Shown piece by piece: positions 11,331 to 22,164 of a stretch of DNA of 64,000 nt. Origin of the DNA: Brachypodium distachyon. Its lineage: Eukaryota > Streptophyta > Magnoliopsida > Poales > Poaceae. Where the stretch lies: the NCBI RefSeq assembly GCF_000005505.3, contig NC_016132.3:18900501-18964500 (forward strand). The letters are read 5' to 3'. How positions within the stretch are numbered: position 1 is the stretch's first letter; each line of letters starts with the position of its first letter. Below the pieces are notes generated by a model. It searched no databases, was not told the DNA's origin, and saw only the letters and a list, made by a program, of their open reading frames with translations. A program made the position numbers and the translations under genes.

Positions 11331-11885
11331 TTCCGTTTGGTCCAATGCCTCGTGGCGCTCGACGGTAAAGTGCAGCTGGGGCACTGCCTTGGTAGGAGCC
11401 CACCTTGGGTACCTGTTCAAGGGAAACAGTTCCTGAGGGATGCGGCAGGAGCGCGAGGGTAGGATCGCCGTATGCGGCAACCGCCGCCGACGATGCTACC
11501 ACCACGCTCACGCGGTAACCCTCGCCTTCAGGGACAAACCCTGGCTTAGGAGGACTCCACCCCGGGACCAGCCGCAAGACGGCTATAATGTCCTCGCCGC
11601 CAGCTGTGCCCCACCACGAACGACGGGCACGGGTGGCGAGGAAGTTATAGCCTCCCGACGACAGCCCCCGCAACCGGGGAGACCTGGTTTTTTCTGGGGA
11701 GCTCGTCCCAAGGGATGTGACAGCCCTTGTTGCCCGGGAGCAAATCTGCTCGAGGGCCACGGCAGGGACGCGGTGATGGGCCGGAACGGGCGGCGGGCGC
11801 CGGTACCGGCGACATCACAGCGTCCTCGCAATGACCCGCGCCAGAAAAAAGGCTCTCTCAAGGGGAAAGCGGCCGGGTCTCTATG
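11331..11885. other. Element A 3' untranslated region, no gene seen
   Basis: This GC-rich stretch has overlapping open frames on both strands with no recognisable domain. It lies between two tandem arrays and belongs to the region between pol and the antisense ORF. Confidence 0.55.
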
Positions 11886-12285
11886 ATAGTGCACCCGTCG
11901 GCACAAGGCACGGAGGGCATGCACTACCATAGAGTCTCTGCAGCAGCCCCTGCTCCTTGCGGAGGTGTCTTATGGAGGGGCGCGGCAGGGGTACTGCAGC
12001 AATGCACCCCGTCAGCGCCGGACACTGATGGGATGCACCTCCACAGTGCCTCCGTGGCGACCTTCGCCTAGGAGCCACCCACTTGAGGAAGCGCGGCAGG
12101 AGCACGACGGCCGTGCACCCGTCAGCGCAGGACGCTGATGGCATGCACTACCACCGTGCTTCTGTGGCGCCCCTCGGGGCGGGCTCGATGGGGTGAGGCA
12201 GCAGGGGCGCGATGGCCGCGCACCCGTAGGCGCTAAGCACTGATGGGATGCACCCCCATCGTGCCTCTGTGGCACCACCCGCCTT
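11886..12285. repeat. About four tandem copies of a 100-bp unit
   Basis: The block GTGCACCCGTCAGCGC...GATGGGATGCAC...GTGCCTCTGTGGCG recurs at about 11886, 11995, 12100 and 12215 with many substitutions. It lies just downstream, in the minus direction, of the TATA motif at 12336. Confidence 0.75.
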
Positions 12286-12335
12286 AACAGCCCCAGACCC
12301 GGCTTCGCTCTGAGCCGTTCCATGGCTGGGGCGCG

Positions 12336-12344
12336 CCTTTTATA
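12336..12344 (-). promoter_or_regulatory. Internal TATA motif, element A 3' region
   Basis: On the minus strand this reads TATAAAAGG in the context GCGCCTATAAAAGGCGCGCCCC. The same motif and more than 40 flanking bases are found in element B at 10281. Conservation between two copies outside the LTR suggests a function, possibly a promoter for a short sense transcript; this is inference. Confidence 0.45.
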
Positions 12345-12771
12345 GGCGCGGGAGGGGGGTTTGCCAGCGCGCGCGACGGACCCGCGCAGCACCCGTGGCA
12401 CCCCTTCCTCGAAGCGCGGCACAATCTCCGCCGCCATGTTTACCAGGCAACCGTGGCACACGTGGCGGCGTCTTCCCGAGTCAGAAGCCTCGGAGTGCGG
12501 TGAGCCCCTTGAGCTGCGGTCATTCCGCACCACAAGGCGCCGGTGCATAGTGCGACCCGTGGCAGCCCACGGGCATCACAGTGCACAAAATTCCACCCTT
12601 TCCTGCAGGTTAGATTCTTACCAGGCCCGAGGTGCTGCAAATTTTTTCAAAATTTACGAAAATACACAAAGCAACACAAAGAAACTCCTCCTACCTCCCA
12701 GCCCCCGGGCACAAAGGGGTCGACGCCAGACTTGCATGTGAGCATTTCCTTTCCCAGGCGCAGCGACTGCG

Positions 12772-12893
12772 CGGTGCACGTTGCGCGGAGCCCGGCAACG
12801 GCACGTCCAGTGATGCACGTTGCGGGAAGCCCGGCAACCGCACGTCCAGTGATGCACGTTGCGGGAGGCCCGGCAACTGCATGTCCCGTGCCG
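12772..12893. repeat. Three tandem copies of a 39-bp unit
   Basis: GCACGTTGCGGGAAGCCCGGCAAC recurs three times, separated by CGTCCAGTGAT-like spacers, in the 3' region of element A. Element B lacks the array. Confidence 0.8.
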
Positions 12894-13152
12894 GAACGAT
12901 CCGGCAATGGGTTTATGTTCTCGAGGCTCTAGCAGCCCCCTGCTCACAACCGAGTATGGAAAGAGACCTTTGTGCACTTAAAGCAGGAGACAGAAGAGGA
13001 AGAAACATGCGAATAAACAAGGCAAATTCAAAACTCAGGGGCGAGACACTTATCTTCACCATAACTAGTGGTTTACACACGGGGGCTGCCCGGCTACACT
13101 AGTTCGAGAGGTATGCATCGGCGGCATCACCTGAGGGTCGGGCTCCGCCGCT

Positions 13153-16100
13153 TCACGGGTAGAACTTGCGCAAGTGCTCAATATTCTAGCTAATGGGCAC
13201 CGGCAAGCCGTCTTCGGTTTCCAGCCGGACAGCCCCCGGCCTGGTCACCTGCACTACCCGGAAGGGGCCCTCCCATTTCGGAGTCAACTTGTTCCCGGCC
13301 TTCGTTCCTTGTATCCGGCGCAGGACAAGGTCTCCGTTCTCGAGCCCCCGGGGACAAACTTGCCTGTCGTGATAACGACGGAGTCCCTGCTAGTAGCGTG
13401 CGACTCGCACAGCAGCCCGACATCAATGCTCTTCGATGAAGTTTAGATCGTCGACCGTTTGCTCGTGTTGGCTGGTGTCGCCGTACACGCGTACTCGGGG
13501 AGATCCGTGCTTGAGCTCGAGGGGCAGCACCGCTTCTGCCCCGTAGACAAGGGCGAATGGAGTTTCGCCCGTTGCCCGACTAGGTGTGGTCCGGATGGAC
13601 CACAGCACGGGCTGGAGTTCTTCGACCCAGTGTTTCCCGTGGCCTTTGAGCTTGTCAAAGTTTCTCGTCTTGAGCCCCTGCAGCACCTCTGTGTTGGCTC
13701 GCTCCGCCTATCCGTTACTCCTCGAGTGAGCAACGGACGCGAAGCGCAGCTTAGTGCCCATGCCTTCGCAGTAGGCTTGGAACGCCGCGCTCGTGAATTG
13801 CGTGCCGTTGTCGGTGATAATGCGGTTAGGCACACCAAACCGGCACACAATGCTTTTGAAGAACTTGATGGCCGCCTGGGCGGTCACCTTCCGTACTGGC
13901 TCCACCTCCACCCACTTGGAGAACTTGTCGATGGCCACGAACAAATATTCATAACCGCCAACCGCCCTCGGTAGCTTGCCGACGATGTCGAGCCCCCAGA
14001 CCGCGAACGGCCACGAGCACGGGATGACATGTAAGGCCTGCGCTGGCTGGTTGCTCTTTTTTGAATGGAACTGACACGCTTCGCACGTCCTCACCAGCTG
14101 CTCAGCGTCAGCCAGGGCCGTGGGCCAGTAGAAGCCATGCCAAAAAGCCTTGCCGGCTAAAGCCCGGGAGGCCACATGGTGCGAACATGTGCCCCGATGT
14201 ATGTCCTCCAACAGTGCGCGCCCTTCATCTTGCTGCACGCAGATAAGCTTGATACCGTTCGCACGCCTGCGGTAGAGGTTCCCATCCACCACAGCGTACA
14301 TCTTGGCTTGTCGCGCTATCCGCTCCGCGGCGACGTCATCTTCCGGGAGAGCTTCCCCTTTCAAGTAACGAGCGATTTCCTCCGTCCAGGGGGGAATCTC
14401 CCTGCCAACGCATGCTGCTATATCAGCGGCATGGACCCCTGCTGCCGCAGGGGTTCTTTTGGTTGCCGGAGGGACGTCCCCGGCAGCCGGCTGGGGGGCG
14501 GCTGAAAGAGCTGCTTGCTTCTGACAGAACACCCCCGCTGGAGGCTTCCGGCGCTCTGCTGCCATCTTGGCCAGCTCGTCAGCAGCGAAGTTATCCTTCC
14601 GCTTGACGTGCTCAAAGCGCAAGCCTTTGAACTTTCGCTCTAGCTTGCGGACCTCCTCCACGTACGACGCCATTTGAGGGCAGTCATAGTCCTTGTTCAC
14701 CTGGTTGATCACGAGCTGGGAATCGCCGCGAACAACTAGGCGCTTAATGTCGAGGGCGACCACCGCCCGCAACCCGGCGAGCAGGTCCTCGTACTCCGCC
14801 GTGTTGTTGGTGGAGTTAGCAAAGTCAAGTTGGACAGCGAACCTCAGTTGGTTCCTCTGTCGATGACTCAATGATGACCCCAGCGCCTACTCCTTGGAGA
14901 CTGAACGCAACGTCAAAGTAGAGGACCCAGTTGTCCTCGTCCAGCTTGCCGAGCAGGCTGGTCTCCGGTTCACATCTTCTACACCCGTGGACGTCCATTC
15001 CGCGACGAAGTCCGCTAGGGCCGCGCTCTTAATGCTTTTGGAGTTGGTGAAGTGGAGGTCGAACTCCGACAACTCCATTCTCCATTCGGCCACCCTCCCG
15101 GTGGCTTCATGGTTGGTGAGGGCCGCTCAAGGCAGAACCCGAACACCACCGTGACGGGGTGCGCCTGGAAGTAGTGGCGCAGCTTGCGGGACACAAGGAG
15201 AATCCCCAAAAGGAGCTTCTGCACTTGCGGGTACCTCGTCCGCGCGTCACGTAGCACCGTACTCACGAAGTACACCGGGTGCTGCACCAACCGCTTCCGC
15301 GGTGCCGAGGTTGCCGACTCGGGGGTGGTCCCCGGGTTCGAGGCGGTTGCCGGGGGCCGCTCAGCCCCTAGCCCCGCAGCCCCAGTCCCCGAGACGTCTT
15401 CCACCCTCTCGGCAACCAGCACCGAGCTGACCACCTGGTCCGTCGCCGCTAGGTAGAGTAGCAGTGGCTCGCCCAGCTTGGGGGCCACGAGGATGGGGCG
15501 ACCTCAGGTACTGCTTGAATTCCCGGAACACTGCTTCGGCCTCGAGAGTCCAGTCGACTGGACCCTTCTTCTTCATTACCCATAAGAAAGGCAGGGCACG
15601 CTCGCCCAACCTGGAGATGAAACGTCCCAGCGCGGCAACACAGCCGTTGAGGCGCAGGACATCTTTCACCTTGCGGGGGGGCCTCCATCTTCTCGATAGC
15701 TTCTATCTTGGTCGGGTTGGCCTGTATCCCCCTGTGTGAAACCAAGAAACCCAGAAGCTGCCCGGAGTTGACACCGAAGGTGCACTTATCGGGGTTCAGC
15801 TTGAGCTCGATCCTGCGGAGGTTGTCGAACGTCTCCCGCAGATCATCAATCAGCGAGTCCCCACGCTTCAATTTGATGACGATGTCGTCCATGTAGGCCT
15901 CCGCGTTGCGGCCTAGCTGGGGCCCCAAACATTCGCGCAGGGCGCGTTGGAATGTGGAGCCCGCGTTTTTCAACCCGAAAGGCATGCATGTATAACAATA
16001 GCAGCCAACCGGGGTGATAAACACTGTCTTTTCCTCATCCTCGACCGCCATCTTGATTTGATGGTAGCCGAAGAAAGCATCCAGAAAACTTAGCAAGTCA

Positions 16101-16479
16101 CAACCAGCGGTAGAATCAACTATCTGGTCGATACGGGGTACAGGGAAGGGATCCTTGGGGCATGCACGATTAAGATTGGTAAAATCTACACACATGCGAA
16201 GCTTATCCCTGCTTTAGGCACTACTACAGGGTTAGCCAGCCAAGTGGGGTACAGAACTTCCCTGATTGCCCCGGCAGCCTTGAGCTTGCCCACCTCTTGC
16301 TTGATGAAATCTTTGCACTCTTCTGCTTGCCGCCGGATCTTCTACTTGACGGGGTGCGTATCCGGGCGCACCGCGAGCCGATGCTCAATCACCTCCCTGG
16401 GGACTCCGGGAAGATCCGACGGTTCCCAAGCGAACACGTCGGCATTATCCCGGAGGAAGGTGATGAGGGCGCTTTCCTA
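13153..16479 (-). pseudogene. Element A pol: RT, RNase H and integrase
   Basis: The minus-strand frame begins after a TAG at 16477-16479. RT carries CVDFTNLN and the catalytic YMDD (near 15890). Breaks are a TAG at 16342 where B and D have Gln, frameshifts near 15680, 15490 and 15125, and the loss of one frame near 14880. The region 13708-14871 is open for 387 codons: RNase H (TAEYE, RGDSQLV) followed by an integrase with an HH-CC zinc-binding site (CEAC near 14085), Asp in GLDIVGK, Asp in ITDNGTQF and Glu in AERAN. A TAG at 13708 replaces the Gln two residues before this Glu. The C-terminus ends at 13153. All catalytic residues survive, but the reading frame does not. Confidence 0.92.
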
Positions 16480-17270
16480 TTCGGCGGTAAGGTTCGCACC
16501 GACGGTAACGATGCGCCCCTTGCCGCCGGCTTGGAGGGGCAGTTTTCTTCACCTTGGCGGCCTCCTCCCGGAGCCCTTGCCCCTTGCCGGGGCGCGAGCT
16601 CGAGCCTGCGCCTCCCCGGGCAAGCTCTAGCGGGGTAGCGCGGACCTTCTTCGTTGTCGGGGCATCGCCCGGCGAGCTGTCGTCCCCAACGGTATCCTCG
16701 TCGCCAGCGTCAGCTGCAACAGCGGCCCAGACGACCTCGCCAACGCACCAAGCCGCGTCCTTGAGGTCACACCGGATGGAGAGGACTCCATAGACGGACG
16801 GCATCTTCATCACGCCATAGGCGCAATGCGTGGCCGCCATAAACTTGATCAGCGCTGGCCGACCAAGGATCCCGTTGTAGGGCAACGGGGTATGCGCCAC
16901 GTCGAACACTATGTGCTCGGTCCTGAACGCTTCTCGGGACCCGAATGTGACTGGCAGCGTGATGCGTCCCAGCGGGCGCACGATCCCAGGGTTCACCCCC
17001 CGGAAAAGGTTGGTAGGCTTCAGCTGCTCCAGCGGCAGCTGGAGCTTTTCCACCAGCCTGGCGGACAGGAGGTTAAGCCCCGCTCCGTTGTCCACCAGCA
17101 CCTGTCGCGTTGATCGGCGAGACAACGAAGGGTATTACCCCTGAACCCAACTGTCGCGTTGGGTGATCGTCGGCGCTGAAGGTGATCGGCACGTGCGACC
17201 ACCTTAGCGGCTGTTGCGGCTCCGCATCCGGCAACAGCGCGCACACGTCGCGGGTGAGGCGCTTCACCGC
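16480..17270 (-). pseudogene. Element A aspartic protease region
   Basis: The segment KRLTRDVCALLPD...WSHVPITF (17267-17170) leads into the protease after a frameshift near 17110. The active site reads VDNGAGLNLLS, where the family has Asp-x-Gly, and it is followed by LPYNGILGRPAL. The end of the frame is shifted again just before the TAG at 16477. This retroviral-type protease would mature the Gag-Pol polyprotein. Confidence 0.85.
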
Positions 17271-17474
17271 GGCGTGGGATGGGAGAGCGTAAGCTCCCCC
17301 ATGGATGCAGGCGACGCCACGAGGCTCCTGGAAGCCCGGCTCATCGCCGCCGGTACAGTTGGACTCGTGCTGCTCCTCACCGCGTGCCCTGTCGCGTCCC
17401 CGGGGTGGGCGTTCCCACCCAGCGCGGGGCTGACCGTGCCCCCCTTGGGGTCCATCCCTGCCGGCACCACCGCC

Positions 17475-19181
17475 GGCCGGCCTCAGCCCCGCTCTGGGGT
17501 CGTTCGGGCAGTCTCGGGAGAGATGCCCGATGTCGCATCAGTTGAAGCAGGCGCCGGCGGCGCGGCGCTCCTCATGGCGCTGCTCCCGCTGCTGCTTAAT
17601 CCCCTGCAGAACACGGCAGTTCTGCGCGTCGTGGGTGGAGTTGCTGTGGATGGGACAGCAGGGCGCGTCTCCCTGCTTCCCGCTAGACCCGCTACCCAGC
17701 GAGGCTTTCTTTGCAGGCCTCGCAGCAGGAGCCCCCGAGTCCGCAGCGAGAACTTGCTTCCTGCTGCGCTTGTGGGAACCCTTCTTCTGTGAGCCCTCGC
17801 CAGGGCTTGCGGCAGCCTTAGCTGCTAGCTCGGGCGCTAGGCGCCCTTCCTCGGCCATGGCGCACTTGTGCGCCACGGCGTACAACTCCTGCGTCGTCCG
17901 GATCCGGTGCGTGCCAGCTTCTCGCGCATCTTGGGATCGCGAACGTTGATGGCGAAGGTGTTGATGATGGCGGCCGCCTCCGCCTCCGAGATGGAATAGG
18001 AGAGGTTGGAGAAGCGGTTGACGAAGGCCCGGTTTCTGCACGATAGTGTGCAGCTCCGCCATGGTTCCCGAGCGCTTATAGCCGCCCTGGAACGCGCTCA
18101 CGAACTGCTCGCGCAGGTCCGCCCATGTGGCGATGGACCCGGTGGGCAGGTTGAGCAACCAGGTTCGCGCTGACGCTTTCAGGACCATCGGGAACCAGTT
18201 TGCCCTGACCTTGTCGTCGGCACCGGTGGCATGCATGCCCAACATGTAAGTCAGGAGGAAATCCTTGGGGTTGGCGATCCCGTCGTACGTACCAAGCGCG
18301 GGCGCTCGGAACTTACGGGGCCACGTCACCCGACGCAGCTCGCGTGTGAACCCGGTGCAGCCGTCCTCGGGGCCCAGGGGAGCGTCTTCCTGCTCCTGTG
18401 GGCGCTGGCGCTCTACCTCGCGCCTGCGCCGGCGCTCCAAGCGCTGGCGCAAATCCTCCTACTGGCGGGCATTCAAGATGCCACGCGCATCGCCCCCCGG
18501 AACAGTGGGCGATGAGTTTGAGGACCCCTCCGGGCCCACGTCTCCTTGGCCTCCTTGAGGACGGGGGGGCTCCCCCCGTCGTGAGGCGGGTGGCGCGTCT
18601 CCGTGCTCTGGGTTCTGCCCGTGGCAGGAGCCTACCGGGGCGCCCTCGCCTTGCGGCTGCTGTGCGGCCAGGGCGAGAAGCGCTTCCAACTCCTCGGCCC
18701 ACGTCTTGTGCGCCGGCATACCCTGCTGCGGCTCGTACTGCACCATGACGCGCACGGCGATGATGGCTTCCGCCGGGGTTCGTGCGGGGGGCGGTCGGTT
18801 TCCCGAGCGGCCGCTTCCCGCTCTGGCCCCGGACGCCTCCGAGTGCGCAGGGTGCAAACTCCCAGGGGTTGCCCGCGACGCGGTGCGGCCCTGGTGCCGC
18901 TGCCGCGGAGCATCCTCGGCCCGCGACTCAACTCGCTGACCGGCACGGGCGGCACCATGCCCGCTCGCGTGACTGGCCCCGACACGGGGGGCAGCCGGTC
19001 CCCTCGGCCGATTGTCAGCAGACGGCCGAGGAGGCAGTGGAGGCAGCTGCGTTTGCTGCACCCTTGAGGTCTCGAGGTTCTCCTGAGCCCCCGACTCGGG
19101 TCGCACGTCGTGCGACCGCGTGTGTGCCGCTGGGGCTTCACGCGAGTCTATCCGTGGATCGCCAGCCCGCTTGGGGGGCAT
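17475..19181 (-). pseudogene. Element A gag
   Basis: The ATG at 19181 starts MPPKRAGDPRIDSRE, 97 bases inside the 5' LTR end. The N-terminal part is low-complexity and rich in Pro, Arg and Gln. A TAG at 18459 breaks the frame where D has Gln. The capsid-like core follows (TWPRKFRAPALGTYDG, then ADLREQFVSAF near 18100). A pair of compensating shifts lies near 18040 and 17930. The zinc knuckle near 17540 reads C-F-N-stop-C-D-I-G-H-L-S-R-D-C: the second Cys position is preceded by TGA, so the CCHC motif is broken. It would package the element RNA if intact. Confidence 0.88.
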
Positions 19182-19259
19182 GGCGGCTAATCTCGTCGGC
19201 GAGGAAAGCAAGGCCGACGCTGCTGCCGGCGGTTACCGAGAAGCTCTACTCCTGCGCCC

Positions 19260-19277
19260 CCTACCTGGCGCGCCAGA
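19260..19277 (-). other. Primer-binding region of element A
   Basis: Directly inside the 5' LTR end the minus strand reads TCTGGCGCGCCAGGTAG. The bases TGGCGCGCC are complementary to a tRNA 3' end closing with CCA; I do not assign the tRNA. Elements B and D have the same block. Confidence 0.6.
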
Positions 19278-21614
19278 TGTCGTCGCACGTGCTCCGACAC
19301 CAGGGGCGTGCGGTCACGGCCCCCTTTTAGGTTCGGTAGGGGCGTCTGGGCATGGCCTCGGTGATCGTCGGCACGGCCGATGGGGCCCTGTGGGTCTGGC
19401 GAGATGGAGTGCTAGTGGTGCGCGCTAACCCAAGAACAAACACACGCACGTTTTTACCCAGGTTCGGGCCACCCGGAGGTGTAAAACCCTACGTTCTGCT
19501 TGTCTGAGCTGGTATTAGTTTGGAATTGAGTGTTTACAAATTGTCGGGCAAGTTGCCCGGGCTTCCTCTCAGTGACTAGGTACTCCTTACCATGCTTTGC
19601 CAATGCTGGAAGCTATGAGCTGGTCGAACCCAGCCCGATGTCTACTGGAGCCAACTAATCTTCTGCCTAGCCCTTGAAAACATCCCCCCCGGACCGTTGG
19701 CATGGGTGCTCCTTTCATACTCAAGGGGATGCCACAGGTGCCATGGTGCATGAGCTACAAGTGTCCAGCGGGGAGGCATACAACTCCCCCCGAAGAGCTG
19801 GTGGCGTGCATGGATGCCACCTCCGCTGCTAGGGGTCTAAATGTTGGGGAACGCGGTACGCTACGCTAGCACAAAATAAAATTTCTACCGCTTCCGCCCG
19901 GATCAATGCTGTAGATAATGGATCACGAGATTTCCACTAGACGCGCAGACCCGTAGCGGAAGTAGAGTCGATGTAGCGCGTCGATGCCGAGTAGTCGAAC
20001 AGCCTGCTCCTCCTCGCCGATCCCACGAACAGTTCGTCCAAGCGCCGTAGGTGCAGCGCCTCCGAGGTATCCACACGTACAGGGAGAAACTCCGTGCGGC
20101 GGACTGCTAGATCCGATCGCAAGGCTTTGGGCGTGGAGGTGTGACGGCCGAGTCTAACTTGCGTCTGGATTGGTGTAACCCTAGACGGCTTGGTCTCCTC
20201 CACTTATATAGACGTCCCTAGTGGGCTCAACACTTGAGGCCCGTTAGGAGTCTAAGCCCGATACGAGTTGGATCCGATCCAACTCGATTCCCACCCCTTA
20301 AGCGTGTGACCCTTCAGGTTCGCGGTCAGTCAGACAGGACTACGAGCTCGGACTGCGGGCCCGAGTAACACCTTACTCATCCACTGGCACCGACTCAAGT
20401 CGATAGTTGGTAGCGGCGCCTAGCAGCACATGCCAACTCCCGAGTAACCACAAGGTATATTGACGAACCATACAATGTGTCATATGCAACATTCCTTTTG
20501 CCTCACGATATGTGTGTCGAGCTCAAGGCGAGTGCTTGTCATCCTTGTGGATAGCTCGAGTCTCTTCTCGTTCCTGTGATACAGATTCCCGAACGGGTTA
20601 ACACTTAACCCAAGTCGCATGGCCATGCTTTCCGAATCTGATCACTCGAGAGGGCCCAGAGATATCTCTCCGAACAGGAGGGGCAAATCCCATCTTGATC
20701 AACCATGACTCGCAGCATGCTTCTCAGCAAACCCGAAAGCTACCTTTATAACCACCTAGTTACGGAGTAGCGTTTGGCAACCCCTAAGTAGGCCGATTCA
20801 CATCCCAAGCTCATGCGATGACCTCAGGTCTAGGACTGGCATATACATCATACTTGAGACTAACAAATGACAATCATCTCGTTGTGTCTCAGTGCGGGTC
20901 TGTCCGACTCAATAATCTCATTGTCGAGTCCATGCTATCAGTCGGCAAAACCTTGCCCTATGACTTGTGAAACATAGTCATCATACTGATTCACGTTGGT
21001 AGTCTAGATTATGTGTCCGCATAACCTCAATAACTAGGGACCATTAGAACAACATCATAGAATACATAGTCTCACAAACAAATCACGTATTTATTGATAC
21101 ATATCAGTGATGATGTTCAAGGACAATAACAATAACTCATGAATACATAGGAAATAACATCATCACATGATTGCCTCTAGGGCATATCTCCAACACTAAA
21201 ACCCTGGAGTAGGATTGGACAGCCACTGTTCATTTGATCGGATGGGTAACGACCCGTCGGTCGGCTCGTTTACTGAGCCGTGCGCCTTACTCTTTGCCCT
21301 GGTGGGACCGCGCATCCCACGCCCGCCACTGGGCCCCGCGCCTGAGGCGGGGACAGGTGCCCGGGAACCCCCTGTCCCGACAAGTCGACCCCGGGAAGCA
21401 CGCGGGCCCAGCGCACCTGGGAACCTCCCTCGGGAAGCAGCTTTCCGGGAGGTGCCCAAGCGAGAATGTTCCCCGAAGCCCCGCTAGCCCCTTCCGGGCT
21501 GGTAGCTTGCTGCGCTGCTCATAGACGCTGCCCGGGATGAAATCTTCCCGGGAACTCGGGAATGGGGCCCGCGCGTCGCGTAGCGGTGGTACCCCGGGTG
21601 CCACTGGTGCGACA
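19278..21614 (-). repeat. Element A 5' LTR, split by a copia solo LTR
   Basis: It begins (minus strand) TGTCGCACCAGTGGC at 21614 and ends GCGACGACA at 19278. Without the inserted solo LTR and its duplication it is about 978 bp, close to the 1012 bp of the LTR of B. It lies next to the ATTTC duplication at 21615. Confidence 0.92.
19842..21195 (-). mobile_element. Ty1/copia solo LTR (Angela/BARE-like)
   Basis: On the minus strand it starts TGTTGGAGATATGCCCTAG, a start typical of Angela/BARE-group LTRs in grasses, and ends TTCCCCAACA. CTAAA flanks both sides (19837-19841 and 21196-21200). It is 1354 bp with no internal domain, so it is a solo LTR left by recombination between two LTRs. The intact site is seen in the other LTR of A near 2685 as GGTCTAAAACCC. 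Confidence 0.92.
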
Positions 21615-21619
21615 ATTTC
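21615..21619. repeat. Target-site duplication of element A (right)
   Basis: ATTTC repeats 2120-2124 and is followed by TATGGGTCCCTC, the continuation of the LTR of element C. Confidence 0.9.
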
Positions 21620-21858
21620 TATGGGTCCCTCTGAGTCGAGTCCCCGTGGATTCGGGGGCGGATCATCCATGGACGTCTCCCCGTGGATTCAGGGAGCGCT
21701 TGCGTCGCAAATGTGGAATGCCACCCGGGGTAACCAGAGACTGGACTAGTTTTCCTGTTTAGTAGCTTCCAGTACAACCACATGCTAAATGGGCTCTGGC
21801 AGGATGGATGTAAGAAATATGAACCCGGATCCGAGGATGACATCGGTATGTAGCATGA
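21620..21858 (+). mobile_element. Element C 5' LTR, second part (3' truncated)
   Basis: It continues the LTR interrupted at 2124 and matches 62877-63110 of LTR F. After GGTATGTAGCA the match ends. The last 830 or so bases of the LTR are missing, and the sequence passes directly into the untranslated leader of element C. Confidence 0.85.
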
Positions 21859-22164
21859 CATGTTTATTGTTTTTACTTCTACATATACACCAAATACTGT
21901 GCATTATACCACATGTGCATGCTTATTTAATTATACCACAGATGCATATTTGTTTTATTATACAATCCACCACTATAATCATGTTGCCATGTTATTTCCA
22001 TAATATTATGCATCCAATTTTATATTTCCATTTCCACCTTTAATATTAATGTTTATCACTCTATTCTCACTCTACTACCTTTACTTTATTTTAATTTCTT
22101 CTTACATCCGACCATTTCATCATGTCCCTGATACTCCCTTATCTACCTTCTTTATTTTCTATAG
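21859..22164 (+). other. Element C leader, no gene seen
   Basis: This AT- and pyrimidine-rich leader lies between the truncated LTR and the first ORF. It ends TTTATTTTCTATAG immediately before ATG at 22165, which looks like a 3' splice site. Confidence 0.5.

Larger units (their letters stand above)
2125..21614 (-). mobile_element. Element A: Tat-like Ty3/gypsy retrotransposon, nested and broken
   Basis: The element reads on the minus strand. Its 5' LTR is 19278-21614, gag about 17475-19181, protease 16480-17270, RT/RNase H/integrase 13153-16479, and its 3' LTR 2125-3083. It is bounded by TG...CA ends and a 5-bp ATTTC duplication in the LTR of element C. The plus-strand additional ORF (3127-5278) near the 3' LTR, antisense to gag-pol, is an arrangement known from Tat-lineage elements such as Grande and Retand. 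Element B (5459-10658) and a copia solo LTR (19842-21195) are inserted in it. Stops and frameshifts in every domain make it non-autonomous now. Confidence 0.93.

Noticed and set aside
16480..19277. Plus-strand frames of 60-190 codons over gag and protease of A
   Set aside because: Mirror frames of the minus-strand gag and protease, which match elements B and D.
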